DNA of 64,000 bases, taken from Rhizomys pruinosus (taxonomy: Eukaryota; Chordata; Mammalia; Rodentia; Spalacidae). Made by a program: the position numbers and the translations under genes. The first letter of the stretch is position 1. Each line of letters opens with the position of its first letter. A model generated the notes under the pieces. The model was not told the origin of the DNA. It saw nothing but the letters and a program-made list of their open reading frames with translations, and ran no database searches. The DNA is taken from contig VZQC01005882.1 in the NCBI GenBank assembly GCA_009823505.1, positions 281,615 to 345,614 on the forward strand. Reading direction: 5' to 3'. Shown here in pieces: positions 21,334-32,160 of the stretch.

Positions 21334-22165
21334 AGATTTTATGTTTAAGTCTTGATCCATTTTGTGCTGATCTTTTGTATTTGATGAAGTTATACTTTGT
21401 ATATGGTGATAGATTCATTATTTTGCATATGTAGATACAGTTCCCCCAGCACCACTTAGTACAGCATCTGTTCTGTCTGCAGCATAGACTCTCAGAGTTG
21501 TTGAAAATACGGCTAGTGGATGTGAGGCACCTGCCTGCTGGAGGTGGGTCTCTTTCTGGTTCCCTGTTTCATCTCTTTGGTTTATGCTTTTATGTCAGGG
21601 CCATGTTGATTCTGTTCTTAGAGGTTTTTAGTCAGGTATTGTGATGACTCCAGATTTATTATTTGTGCTCAAAATTGCTTTGTCTATTCATATCCTTTTA
21701 TGGGTCATATGAACTTTAGGAATGGTTTCCTATGGCTGCGAAGAACACCATTGGTATTTTGATAGGGATATCATTGAATATTTAGATTGCTTTGGGTAAT
21801 ATGGCAACAATATCCATATCAATTCTTCCAATCCATGAACATGGAGTTTCTTTCCACTTATTTATGTCTTCTTCAAATTCTTGCATTGATATTTTATACT
21901 TCTTCTTGTACTATTATTTTATCTCCTGGGTTAAATTTATTCTCAGGTATTATTTTTGTAACTATGATAAATGGGGTCATTTTAATGATTTTTACAGCCA
22001 GTTTGTTATTCAGAACCAACATATTTTAGTTCTATTTAGCTGAGTCTGTTTACTGTTAGTCTTTGTTCTTTCTGACCATATATAAACCACAAAAACAATG
22101 CTTTTCAGGAAGCCTACAATCTTAATTGTAATTGGTTTTTGGCAGTGTATTATTCTGTATTAAAA
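21334..22165 (-). mobile_element. Old L1, antisense (continuation)
   Basis: Resumes the host L1 after the insertion: 'tttaagtcttgatccatttt', 'cagttcccccagcaccactt', 'gatagggatatcattgaata' and 'atcaattcttccaatccatg' are antisense ORF2 landmarks. Frames of 80-83 codons here are not coding. Confidence 0.85.
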
Positions 22166-22167
22166 CT

Positions 22168-22655
22168 TTTCAGGTAAATGGATGGAGCTCGAAGCCATTA
22201 TGCTAAGTGAAGAAACACAGTCCCAGAAAAACAAACAACGAATGGTTTCCCTCATTTGTGGATGCTAACACCAAATTCCCCCAGATGAAAGGCAAGCTGA
22301 ACAACATTATTGTTATATTTATGTTTATTTGAAAGCAACTATGTTGTTATAATGTAAATCTCTCAAGGGGCTCTAGAATCCCTTATTTTCAAACTCTGTA
22401 ATTACTGTATATAGGTGGAGAGTATATATCCATATTTTAGAGTAATATAAAATTAATGGAGGAAAATGTGAATTTCTAAGCATAAAAAAGACTGAGAGAA
22501 AGATGCAGGACATGTATGGCAGAATGCATGATCTGGGGTGGGTGGGGGAAGGGAAAAGGGAATATGTCTAGACAATTGAAAAATGATGTTTGAAATACAC
22601 AAAACATCAATAAAAGCACAAAAAATAAAACAAATAAAGAATAAAAAGAACACAC
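22168..22655 (+). mobile_element. L1 3' end, sense
   Basis: Begins 'caggtaaatggatggagctc' (end of ORF2), passes 'cacagtcccagaaaaacaaa' and the UTR phrase 'tatggcagaatgcatgatct', and ends 'acatcaataaaagcac' with an A-rich tail. It is 5'-truncated. No clear target duplication was found. Confidence 0.88.
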
Positions 22656-22815
22656 AATGATTGTTAAATGACAATTAACTATTCACATCTTTTCAATGTG
22701 TTAGACTTTTGTCTCTGTGTTGAATTCTTTATAGCAAACAAAATCTTTCACTAAAAATATTATAAAAGCTAAATCAATGCAAACAGTTATCTCTTGAAAG
22801 GGTATTAGAAATTTA

Positions 22816-23036
22816 TGGGGCTAGAGAGATGGCCTAGCAGCTAAGAGCACTGACTGCTCTTGCAGAGGACCCGGGTTTGATCCCCAGCACCCACATGGTG
22901 GCTAAGAACCATCTTTAACTCCAGTTCCAGAGGAATCCAACACCCTCTTCTGATCTCTGTGGCACTGCATGACCTGGGTGCACAAACCTACATGCAGACA
23001 GTATATTTATACACATATAAAATAAATAAAATTTAA
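22816..23036 (+). mobile_element. B2 SINE with 19-bp target-site duplication
   Basis: Full-length B2 with ggtttgatccccagcaccca and a single 'aactccagttccagagg' module. It is flanked by AAAGGGTATTAGAAATTTA at 22797-22815 and 23037-23055. The B box has one change from the optimum (ggtttga). Confidence 0.97.
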
Positions 23037-23055
23037 AAAGGGTATTAGAAATTTA

Positions 23056-23402
23056 CTGAAGAAATGAAAGCTTGAATATTCAAATTCATTATTAGTTTCT
23101 CTGTTGTAGATTTTATATAAAATACCCAGAGTTCAACAAAAATTTATGACTTATTCTGCCAAATAGGTCTGTATATCTGAAAATAATGGAGGAGAAAACA
23201 TAATAAAATTTAATGCATATGAAATTATGATATTCATGTACATTAGGAAAGGATGTAATGACCACAAATATCTCTGTAAATCACAGAAAAAGTATATGAA
23301 GATGATATGTCTATAACACCGATATGTTGAAGATTTTCATGAAGAGCATGGCACTTAAGTGGAAATAGAGTAAAAATTTTGAATTGACCAAACAGGAAGG
23401 GA
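23056..23402. other. Unassigned AT-rich interval
   Basis: No exon recognised. It may contain decayed L1 given its neighbours, but no landmark is clear. Confidence 0.3.
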
Positions 23403-23940
23403 CCTTTAAAAGACTGAAAATGAGCCTACCACTTGACCCAGCCATACCACTTCTGGGTATATACCCGTCAGACTCTTCCTAACAGCAGAGATACATGTGC
23501 AGCCATGTTTGTTGCTGCTCTCTTCACAATAGGGAAGAGCTAGAACCAACCCAGACGCCCCACAACTAATGAGTGGATACAGAAAATGTGGTACATGTAC
23601 ACAATGGAGTACTACGCAGTGGTAAAGAAAGATGACATCATGAAATTTGCAAGTAAATGGATGGAACTAGAAGATTTTATGCTAAGTGAAGTAACACAGT
23701 CCCAGAAAAAACAAAAGACAAATGGTATCCCTCATCTGTGGATGCTAGTACCAAGTACCTAGGTATAAGACAAGATGAGCAATGTTAATATTATACTCCT
23801 CACGATCAAAAGATACACTGAAACTATAGAATATACTTTGCCCTACTTTCACCATAGATAAATCCATCCATAACATTATGGGTGACTTTAAGTTTCTGTT
23901 TTGATAGCTGTACAATGCAGTGGAATGAGGAATTAAAGTT
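23403..23940 (+). mobile_element. L1 ORF2 end and 3' UTR, sense
   Basis: 'gagcctaccacttgacccag', 'cacttctgggtatatacccg', 'tacacaatggagtactacgc' and 'taagtgaagtaacacagtcc' are in ORF2-end order, followed by UTR. It is cut on the right by a MaLR LTR beginning near 23941. Confidence 0.9.
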
Positions 23941-24272
23941 AATGTGTGCTAGGGAATGAATTACATCCCCCCATCTAAATTCATAGGTTGAACCTGTAAA
24001 CCCCCAAATGATTTTTGTAATATAGAGAGATAGGGACTTTGGGTGATAACTAAGGTAAATTCCTACTCTAAAAGATCTGTAAGTGGAATGTCCTTCTCTT
24101 CTCCCCTCTCTCTCATTTGAAGATATAGTAAAAAGACAATCATCTGAAAGGAAGGTCTCTAGAAACTGACCATTTTGGTACCCAATTGTCTGATTTTACT
24201 CTCCAGATCTATGAGAAAATAAATATCTGTTTCTAAGCCACCCAGTTTATGGTAGTTATGTAGCTGTCCTCT
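23941..24272 (+). mobile_element. MaLR-type LTR, sense
   Basis: Begins 'tgtgtgctagggaatgaatt', continues 'cataggttgaacctgtaaac' and 'gggactttgggtgataacta', and ends 'gagaaaataaatatctgttt', 'ctaagccacccagtttatgg'. This is the layout of MST/MLT1-type MaLR LTRs with the AATAAA signal near the end. It is an old solitary element without genes. Confidence 0.75.
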
Positions 24273-24624
24273 ATGGGTTGAAACACTGTCTTTGAGATGG
24301 AAGTCAGAAGCTCCTGAAACTCACTCATGAGAAGGTCAGGTTGCTCAGGAAACACTGAGGACTGATGGGGGACCATCCACAAGAGAATTATAAACAGTAA
24401 GCATTTGCTGGAAGGAGAGGAAAGTCTTCATTGACGTGGCTGCTTCCAAGTTGGGCAGGGAGCACATGATAGAGCTTTAATGAATGATACTGGTGTGTGG
24501 TTTTCAGTGCTACAGCTGCCTGGGACTCCCATTCTGCTCTGTACTCCCAGTAAACTTGGCCTAAGAAGCTGGTCTTGGGTGGAATTGTTTTATTGTTCTG
24601 TTATTGGTCTTTGTAAGTAAACAA

Positions 24625-24625
<1 letters not shown>
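24273..24625. other. Unassigned interval
   Basis: No exon or repeat family recognised between the MaLR LTR and an AT microsatellite. Confidence 0.35.

Positions 24626-24671
<46 letters not shown>
24626..24671. repeat. (AT)n microsatellite at start of duplication copy 1
   Basis: About 22 AT dinucleotides, the left boundary of the duplicated segment. Confidence 0.97.
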
Positions 24672-24674
<3 letters not shown>

Positions 24675-24757
24675 CATTGCCCCTCAGTAAAAGTAAAAGT
24701 AATGGCATTTTGGTATGGAGCAATACTCAAATTTAGAAATTCAACAGAAAGTCTCAT

Positions 24758-24912
24758 TTTTTTTTTGGTCTTTTTGAGACAGGGTCTCCCTGTAGCTCGG
24801 GCTGTCCTGGACCTCACTATGTAGACCCAGGCTGGCCTTGAACTCACAGAATCCTTCTCTGCCTCTGCCTCCCAAGTGTTGGATTAAAGGCATGCCACCA
24901 CCACAACCAGCA
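24758..24912 (-). mobile_element. B1 SINE, antisense (copy 1)
   Basis: tctttttgagacagggtctc to 'catgccaccaccacaaccag'. The counterpart at 26170 carries different small indels (agacccagg here, agaccagg there). Confidence 0.93.
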
Positions 24913-25447
24913 AAAAGTCTACATTTAAAGTTAGACCCTCAAAGAACTATGCCTTCAGTGGAAGGATCAATGACAAGTAGATAAACTTCCTGATAGAGGA
25001 GAGGAAAGATGCTCCCCTGTGTTGAACTGACCGTAAACAAAAGGGGCAAAAGCCAAACTCTTTCTGGGGAGTGCTCAAACAAGCAGCTCTCCATATGGGT
25101 AATTTTAATCCACATTTTGCAGTTTTGTAGTAGAAAACATCCTATAAAGATAATTTAAAGTGTTCTAGAATTGTAGTGAAATATAGTATCTGTATACAAA
25201 TCTCTCTGAAGACTCAATCCTTGCCACTAAGTACTTCAGCAGATGAGGTTCCAAGGAAAATGTGCTCAGAGTAGAAGGTGACAAAACTAACACAAAAACA
25301 AAGTCTCATTAAAGAAAATCAGCACACAAAAAAAGGAATATCAGAGCTGTAAAAGATTTATATTGATAAATATTTTTGTAACAATGCTTAAATGTCACAA
25401 TATCAATAGAATAGAAGTTTAAATCTGAGCAAATTATAAGAAAATGT

Positions 25448-25668
25448 TGGGCCAGATGTGGTGCGCACCGCCTTATCCTAGACTCAGGAGGCAGAGGCAG
25501 GTGGGATCTCTAGAGTTCAAGGCCCACCTTGTCTGCAGAGTGAGTTCCAGGATAGCTTGGGCTGGAAAGAGACCCTGTCTCAAAAAAGACAAAAAGAAGA
25601 AGAACAAAAGAAGAAGAAGGGGAGGAGGAAGAGGAGGAGGAGGAGGAGGAGGAGGAGGAGGAGAAAAA
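25448..25668 (+). mobile_element. B1 SINE with GAA/GGA tail (copy 1)
   Basis: B1 head gggccagatgtggtgcgcac, damaged in the middle relative to copy 2. Its tail has grown into a purine tract of AAG and GGA triplets (about 25592-25668). This tract makes artificial poly-Gly/Glu and poly-Ser frames. Confidence 0.92.
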
Positions 25669-25843
25669 GAAAGTGTTGATACAAAAATTTAGTAAGTATA
25701 TTAATAAAATGTCAAAGTAATTGAAAGAAATATGTACATCCCTAGTCATATTAAATCAAGTGATTAAAAGTTAAATTTTGGCAACTGAGGAAATAATTAA
25801 TGGAGTAGAAGAATCAATTGCATTACCCAAAATGTATTCCTTA

Positions 25844-25844
25844 N
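25844..25844. other. Ambiguous base (N), probable assembly join
   Basis: The second N in the window falls exactly where duplication copy 1 stops matching copy 2 (ttccttaN against ttccttagacc). Confidence 0.75.
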
Positions 25845-26048
25845 ACAGTAAGAGATGTGCTGATCGGTCCCAGCAGAGTAACCTCAGTGTGGGGTGACTC
25901 CCTGCCTGACAGACACCTGCAGGAGAGCACAGCTCCCCAGCTCCAGCTGAGATCTCAGCCGAGATCTCTAACACCTTAAACTTGATCTCTTTCTTTTCAA
26001 TTTTCTGATTTAAAAAATAACAATATTTTTCAAATATTTTATTTCTTA

Positions 26049-26055
<7 letters not shown>
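25845..26055. other. Orphan segment between N and duplication copy 2
   Basis: About 210 bases absent from the corresponding place before copy 1. The left ~110 bases are relatively GC-rich (ctgcctgacagacacctgca, then ctccccagctccagctgaga). The right part is AT-rich and leads into the AT microsatellite. No gene is seen. Confidence 0.5.
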
Positions 26056-26092
<37 letters not shown>

Positions 26093-26169
26093 TGCCTCAG
26101 TAAAAGTAAAAGTAACAATGGCATTTTGGTATGGAGCATACTCAAATTTAGAAATTCAACAGAAAGTCT

Positions 26170-26325
26170 ACATTTTTTTTTTGGTCTTTTTGAGACAGGG
26201 TCTCCCTGTAGCTCGGGCTGTCCTGGACCTCACTATGTAGACCAGGCTGGCCTTGAACTCACAGAAATTCTCTTGCCTCTGCCTCCCAAGTACTTGGATT
26301 AAAGGCATGCACCACCACAACCAGC
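26170..26325 (-). mobile_element. B1 SINE, antisense (copy 2)
   Basis: Antisense B1 from ggtctttttgagacagggtc to 'catgcaccaccacaaccagc', the counterpart of 24758-24912. Confidence 0.93.
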
Positions 26326-26861
26326 AAAAAGTCTACATTTAAAGTTAGACCCTCAAAGAACTATGCCTTCAGTGGAAGGATCAATGACAAGTAGATAAAC
26401 TTCCTGATAGAGGAGAGGAAAGATGCTCCCCTGTGTTGAACTGACCTGTAAACAAAAGGGGCAAAAGCCAAACTCTTTCTGGGGAGTGCTCAAACAAGCA
26501 GCTCTCCATATGGGTAATTTTAATCCACATTTTGCAGTTTTGTAGTAGAAAACATCCTATAAAGATAATTTAAAGTGTTCTAGAATTGTAGTGAAATATA
26601 GTATCTGTATACAAATCTCTCTGAAGACTCAATCCTTGCCACTAAGTACTTCAGCAGATGAGGTTCCAAGGAAAATGTGCTCAGAGTAGAAGGTGACAAA
26701 ACCAACACAAAAACAAAGTCTCATTAAAGAAAATCAGCACACAAAAAAAGGAATATCAGAGCTGTAAAAGATTTATATTGAAAATATTTTTGTAACAATG
26801 CTTAAATGTCACAATATCAATAGAATAGAAGTTTAAATCTGAGCAAATTATAAGAAAATGT

Positions 26862-27083
26862 TGGGCCAGATGTGGTGGTGCACGCCTTTAATCCTAGCAC
26901 TCAGGAGGCAGAGGCAGGTGGATCTCTATGAGTTCAAGGCCAACCTTGTCTGCAGAGTGAGTTCCAGGATAGCTGGGGCTGGAAAGAGACCCTGTCTCAA
27001 AAAGACAAAAAGAAGAAGAACAAAAGAAGAAGAAGGAGGAGGAGGAAGAGGAGGAGGAGGAGGAGGAGGAGGAGGAGGAGAAA
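26862..27083 (+). mobile_element. B1 SINE with GAA/GGA tail (copy 2)
   Basis: A well-preserved B1 (gggccagatgtggtggtgca ... gaccctgtctc) followed by a GAA then GGA triplet tract (27010-27083). Counterpart of 25448-25668 with fewer errors. Confidence 0.94.
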
Positions 27084-27260
27084 AAGAAAGTGTTGATACA
27101 AAAATTTAGTAAGTATATTAATAAAATGTCAAAGTAATTGAAAGAAATATGTACATCCCTAGTCATATTAAATCAAGTGATTAAAAGTTAAATTTTGGCA
27201 ACTGAGGAAATAATTAATGGAGTAGAAGAATCAATTGCATTACCCAAAATGTATTCCTTA

Positions 27261-27790
27261 GACCAAGAAAAGAGACAGTATTAAAATATATATAATGTGA
27301 GGTTCTAACATGAATAATCAGCATTCTAAATGAACAATAACAAGAAAGAACAAAATTCACTTATTTTATGGCTGAAGTTTTTCAAAATTGTGGGACAATG
27401 ATGAATTTTATACTTCTGTTGGAAGTATGAATTTTTGCCATTAACTAATAAAGTCAAATGTGCTTCATCTTTATAGCTTATCAATTTTATTTCAAGGAAA
27501 TGTTTTAGAAAAATTCTTCTGCATTAGGAGACATGTACAATGAATGCTGTCCCCAGTCAGGCTGTGCATAACAGCGTGTGGTAGACACTCACGTAGTGGA
27601 ACACTATAACGTATGACAGATAGGCCCATCAACACTGAATAACCTTAGAAGCCAGAAAATGCCAGTTAAAATAATTTATGACATATGATTTCATTTCGTA
27701 AAATATGAACCATTGATTATGTAGGGATCTATACACCAGATGGCTCTATACCTGGAGAATACCACTACTAAGATATTAGGGCAGGGCCAT
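27261..27790. other. Unassigned AT-rich interval
   Basis: No exon or repeat family recognised. Confidence 0.35.
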
Positions 27791-28168
27791 TGTTCTGGTT
27801 TGCTTTCTATTGCTGTGATACACAGCATGATCAAAGTCAACTTGTGAGAGGAAAAGATTTATTTGGCTTACAGTTCACAGTCCACCATCAAGGGAACTCA
27901 AGGTAGGAACTTACAGCAGGAACCTGGAGCACAGACAATGAAGGTACATTGGTTACTGGCTTGCTCCCTTGGCCTGTGCTCAGCTTGCTTTCTGATACAG
28001 CACAGGTCCAGGGGCCCACAGGTGGCATTGCCCACAGTTGGCTGGGCCCTCCCATATCTCTCAACAGACATGGTCACAGGACAATCTGATGAGGAAATTC
28101 CTCAACTGAAGTTCCCTCCACCTAGGTGTGTCAAATTGACCACAGAAGCCATTCAGCATAGTCATCCA
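27791..28168 (-). mobile_element. MaLR-like LTR, antisense
   Basis: 'ctttctattgctgtgataca' and 'gatttatttggcttacagtt' are the complement of the LTR end motif (tatcacagcaatag; aataaa), followed by 'cacagttggctgggccctcc' and 'gaagttccctccacctaggt'. This is a common rodent repeat layout. I judge it LTR-like; a hAT-type (URR1) assignment is the alternative. The 124-codon frame 27863-28237 is not a gene. Confidence 0.6.
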
Positions 28169-28829
28169 ATTTTTGTTCTATGCTTCTATAAACATATGCA
28201 AAAGTCACTACATAACCAAACACTACAAAAATTTTAAAGCTGGAAGTCATACTAGACATATTATTTTATAACCTGCTTATTTCACTTAAAATGAAATGTT
28301 TTTGTTCAAAACAAAATCTATAAATTATTTTATTTGCCACCTAGAATTTTACATACTGCTGTGCTGTGCTTAACCAAGTCTTCCACTGGCGAACATAATT
28401 GATCTAAACATTTTTCCATAATGAGGAATACTGAAATGATTCATTTTCTTACAGGCCAATCTTTGTGTTATATCATTATTTATTTCAATAAGGTAAATTC
28501 CTCTCAGTAGAGTAGCCTGCTGAAGGATTATGGCTCTATACACTACCACCATCAATAAGAGTAACCATATCTCTGCTAGTCTTTCTAGATAGCAATGTTC
28601 TACTTAAGCTTTTACCAATTATATATAAAAATTACCCTGGACTGTATTAGTGTACTTTCCTTTTATGTATATTGAAGTTGAAACTATTTTTATATGCCTG
28701 AATATTACTGTTTCTTTTTATTTTGCATGAGGCATGTCTATTTGTTTTGCTAATTTGTGTATACAATATGTGTAGTTATCTTGATGGTTTTCAGGCTAGA
28801 TTGCTTTGCAAAACATAACTTGTAACATC
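28169..28829. other. Unassigned AT-rich interval
   Basis: No exon or repeat recognised. Confidence 0.35.
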
Positions 28830-28860
<31 letters not shown>

Positions 28861-28875
28861 GTGTGTGAGTGTGTT
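28830..28875. repeat. GT/GTAT microsatellite
   Basis: GT dinucleotides interrupted by three GTAT units. Confidence 0.95.
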
Positions 28876-29547
28876 TGCTATGTAATTGTGCAGTAGAATT
28901 TCCCAGCAGTGCTTTGGTCAGGTTTCCATGACAAACAAGTCGTATGTCCTGTGTGGCCCCTGCTCCCAATGCTCTTGCTTGCAGTGCCTTCCCAATGTCC
29001 CCCCACCGAGTTCATCCATATACTCATATGCTCTAGGGCCACAGCTTAGAGCTTCCTTTTGATTGTCATTGGTTAGCAAACCATGACAAATTGTCTACAT
29101 CTTCCCTGCCACCCACTTCTGTGAGCTAAGAAAATATTTTAATGGTTGAGAAAAGGATAAAAGAAATTATACTTCATGGCATATGAAATTTACATAAAAT
29201 TCAAATCTTAATATCCATAAATACAGTTTTTTTGTAACACAGCCATACCTCTTCATTAACATATCGCCTAAAATTATATTATGTTAAAATGTCAGAGGTA
29301 AGTAGTTGCAAGAGAACACATGTTCTGCAGAGCCTCAAATACATATTAGCTGGGCCTTCCCAGAAAATGTTTGCTGATCTCTACTTTAAATTAAAAGCCT
29401 CAAAATGGATAACAAATAGTGCATTCCACCTCTAGGATGTTTCTTCTCACCTTCAGCTCCCATCTCTGCAAGGGCTTCTAGGGATCTGGCCAGAATGTTT
29501 CATTTGCTGCTCCAATGCTGGGCACCTTTATCAGCAAGCTTGGATTT
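28876..29547. other. Unassigned interval
   Basis: About 670 bases without recognised exon or repeat. Confidence 0.35.
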
Positions 29548-29562
29548 GAGTCATCCTTTCTT

Positions 29563-29685
29563 TTTTTTTTTTAATTTTATTTATTTCTGTATGTGTATGA
29601 ATGTACTGTCTGCATGCAAGTTTGTGCACCCGTGTCGTGCAATGCCGCGGAGGTCAGAAGACAGTCTCGGATTCCCCTGGAACTG
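29563..29685 (-). mobile_element. 5'-truncated B2 SINE with TSD
   Basis: Only the 3' half of a young-type B2 (cgcggaggtcagaagac, gattcccctggaactg) is present, read antisense. It is flanked by GAGTCATCCTTTCTT at 29548-29562 and 29686-29700, so truncation happened at insertion rather than by later deletion. It lacks the pol III promoter. Confidence 0.94.
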
Positions 29686-29700
29686 GAGTCATCCTTTCTT

Positions 29701-30261
29701 GAGCCCAACTCCAGAAATTCCTTGAGATATGTATAATATGAATGGCATCCTTCTTTGTTTTGGCTTTCACACATACTTTTCTGCCTTTAAAATTCCATTG
29801 ACCATTTTAATTATGGTTTGTAAAGAGAAAGATTTGTACTCAAGGTAACTTCTCATTCCAACTTACAGTTATTTATGGTGCAATTGAAGTGGAACTTTAA
29901 GCAGAGTTCACACCCTCAAGGATTGGCATGGATTCCTCACCCATCCTAATCAGCACTGTCTGAGAGAATGTATTCAGAAATAGAAAATAACTTAGAAAGT
30001 GATGATCTAAAGTTTGAGTGAAAGAGAAATAGCACCAGTGTCTAATTCTTTCCTGAAGTTTATCTCAGCATTTTTCAAGAGAAAAAGAGCATCATTTTTC
30101 ATCAAGAGATATTTGTACATATTTAGAAAGCACCATGTGATGTTTGACTCATGTGTAGAATAGTACAGTGTAATGTGTGACTCACTGCTAGCAACATTAT
30201 TATTTCATTAAGTCAATGTTTAATGAGATAACAAATAGCACAATCTATTTTTGTTACATCC
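29701..30261. other. Unassigned interval
   Basis: No exon or repeat family recognised. AT-rich and unremarkable. Confidence 0.35.
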
Positions 30262-30262
30262 A

Positions 30263-30293
<31 letters not shown>

Positions 30294-30315
30294 ACAGAGA
30301 CAGAAACACAGAGAG
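30262..30315. repeat. (GAGACA)-type simple repeat
   Basis: Purine-rich array of GAGA and GAGACA units. Confidence 0.9.
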
Positions 30316-30525
30316 AATTATTAAATGTTCTGTAACAAATTGAAGTCCAACAACACATGAGATTCACAAAAGAAGATTAGAACCACAAAAACTAGACCTC
30401 TACAAAACAAGTTCCATATTGAACTGGAACAAGAATATGCATGTTTTTAGCCATATCCCACTTATAATGGTTCAACTAAGCAGGAGGGAAAACCAGAAAC
30501 TAACTTCCATTGGAAGGATATAAAC

Positions 30526-30533
30526 CTAGTGAA

Positions 30534-30576
<43 letters not shown>
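30526..30576. repeat. (GA)n microsatellite
   Basis: GA dinucleotides with one AAAG interruption near the left end. Confidence 0.95.
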
Positions 30577-30579
<3 letters not shown>

Positions 30580-30624
30580 AGGTTTGAGAATGATAATGTA
30601 TTATTAAATTTTTTTTTATTTGGG

Positions 30625-30868
30625 AAGCTGGAGAGATGGCTCAGTGGTTAAAAGCATTGGCTGCTCTATCAGAGGACCCGATTTGGTTCCCAACACCCTC
30701 ATGGTGGCTCACAACCATCCATAACTCTAGTTCCAAGGGATCTGACACTGTCTTCTAACCTCTGAGGCACTGTATGACATGAGTGCACTGACATACAGAC
30801 TGACAAATATCCATACACATAAAATAAAAATAATTTTTAAAAATTAAAAAGATAAAAAATAAAAAAAA
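30625..30868 (+). mobile_element. B2 SINE, older type
   Basis: gaagctggagagatggctca head, 'aactctagttccaaggg' single module, 'tgtcttctaacctctgagg', then an A-rich tail of about 60 bases. The B box is weakened (gatttggttcc). Confidence 0.9.
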
Positions 30869-31424
30869 TGGAAGAATAGTTCATTTGGCATTCACTTTGA
30901 TAATTCAAGTATTATTTCATTATTCTCATAATCACAAGTTAAACAATTCTATAGAAAAAACCTTAAGTGTCAACTTTAAAGTATTTGGTTAAGCAGAGTC
31001 TGGTATGTCCTGGGTCTAGATTATACATTTCAGATATTGGGATCATAGATCATTTTAAAACTGCTGTCTTGGTATGGTTTCTACATACTTTGCTGTGCTA
31101 CCACTGATATTTCCCTCACACATTGTATAGTTAGGATAAATCCAACTTTTTAACTTTTCTTTCTCTTATACTTTACATTTCTATGTACCTTTGCCTTTCA
31201 CTTCATTTTGTTTCTATTCTCCACAGGTTCTAAGGAACTTGCACCTAGACAAACTCCTAACATTTCTGCATCAACAACCTGCATTAGGAAAACAGGGGTG
31301 AATTATCTTGATTGCAGAAATCTATGCATCTTATCTTCGACACATTTTGAATTACTGATATTTAGATTCTTTGCCATGGCAGGTCATAAAAACAAAGTTC
31401 AGTGAAGACACCAGACTCTAATAT
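30869..31424. other. Unassigned interval
   Basis: No exon or repeat recognised. The 65-codon frame 31208-31405 has no domain. Confidence 0.35.
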
Positions 31425-31565
31425 TTACAGTTGTAAAACCTTGGCAAAATTACTTGACATCTGGAACTGCAGTTTCTCTCATCTGAAAAACACATAGCTC
31501 CTAGGGTAGTTGTGAGAATTAAATGTGATCTTGTATATGCCTGCCACAGTGCCTGCCTCGTTGCT
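31425..31565 (+). mobile_element. MIR SINE, sense
   Basis: 'ccttggcaaaattacttgac', 'gcagtttctctcatctgaaa', 'gggtagttgtgagaattaaa' and 'gcctgccacagtgcctgcc' are in MIR core order. One of the clearest MIR copies here. Confidence 0.8.
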
Positions 31566-31835
31566 GTTACTACCTTGCTAGCCCTTCCTCAGAAAATGAC
31601 TTCTTCCTCAAATCCCAGAGATGAGTGTCCTGTTATGAAAAAAATGACCAGGAAATGTCAGGTTTCTTATGACTTTTACTACCATTGGCTTCTTGAAACT
31701 CCTCATGGAACCTTGAGAATTTGCTGAAAAGCAAAACTGCTGTTAACTATGTGTTCCATTTCTTCTTCCCTAGTAGAATGTGGCATCCAAAAAAGACTAT
31801 ACTGCCTTCTTTCTACCCCTATAAAATGACTAGTG

Positions 31836-32160
31836 TGGACTGAGGAGATGGTTCAGTCAGTTAATATGCAAGCACAAGGACTGCATTTCAGGCCCCAAAG
31901 CACATCAGGAAAACAAACAATAAATTATGGGCACTGCAATGCATGGCTGTCTTCCTAGTGCAGAGGATGTGGACACAGGGCATCTCTGGGCAGCAAGTCC
32001 AGCCTAAACAGAAACCTACAGGCTCAGGCAGAGACTTTGCCTCAAAAAATAAGGTGGAGAGTGAGTGGGGAAATACCTGAGATTGATCTTGGCTTCTGTG
32101 TGCATCTATGCACACATGTGCATACACACATACACATATACACACAAACACATGGCTATT
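31836..32160 (+). mobile_element. Composite rodent SINE (B3/B4-like), diverged
   Basis: A tRNA-like head (actgaggagatggttcagtc) is followed by a B1-like middle (gcatggctgtcttcctagtg ... gactttgcctcaaaaaataa) and a CA-rich tail (tgcacacatgtgcatacac). The same layout recurs at 51240-51590. The family is not assigned firmly. Confidence 0.6.

Larger units (their letters stand above)
24626..25843 (+). repeat. Second direct duplication, copy 1
   Basis: From an AT microsatellite to the N at 25844, this segment repeats at about 26056-27260 (offset ~1414 over most of its length). The non-repeat parts agree nearly base for base. The B1 copies and homopolymers in copy 1 show extra indels, as expected of lower-quality sequence. 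Confidence 0.93.
26056..27260 (+). repeat. Second direct duplication, copy 2
   Basis: The cleaner copy of 24626-25843. Its B1 elements are closer to consensus. Sequence continues uninterrupted to the right beyond 27260. Confidence 0.93.

Noticed and set aside
20268..23940. Functional L1 ORF2
   Set aside because: All L1 copies in the window are 5'-truncated, interrupted or frameshifted; none has an intact ORF2.
23941..24272. Endogenous retrovirus with genes
   Set aside because: Only LTR-type sequence is visible here and at the other MaLR-like loci; no gag, pol or env coding region accompanies them.
25444..27166. Glycine-, glutamate- and serine-run proteins
   Set aside because: Products of GGA/GAA triplet tracts in B1 tails.
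27863..28237. 124-codon frame with a hydrophobic, signal-like stretch
   Set aside because: Falls in an antisense LTR-like rodent repeat; the hydrophobic run is translated repeat.
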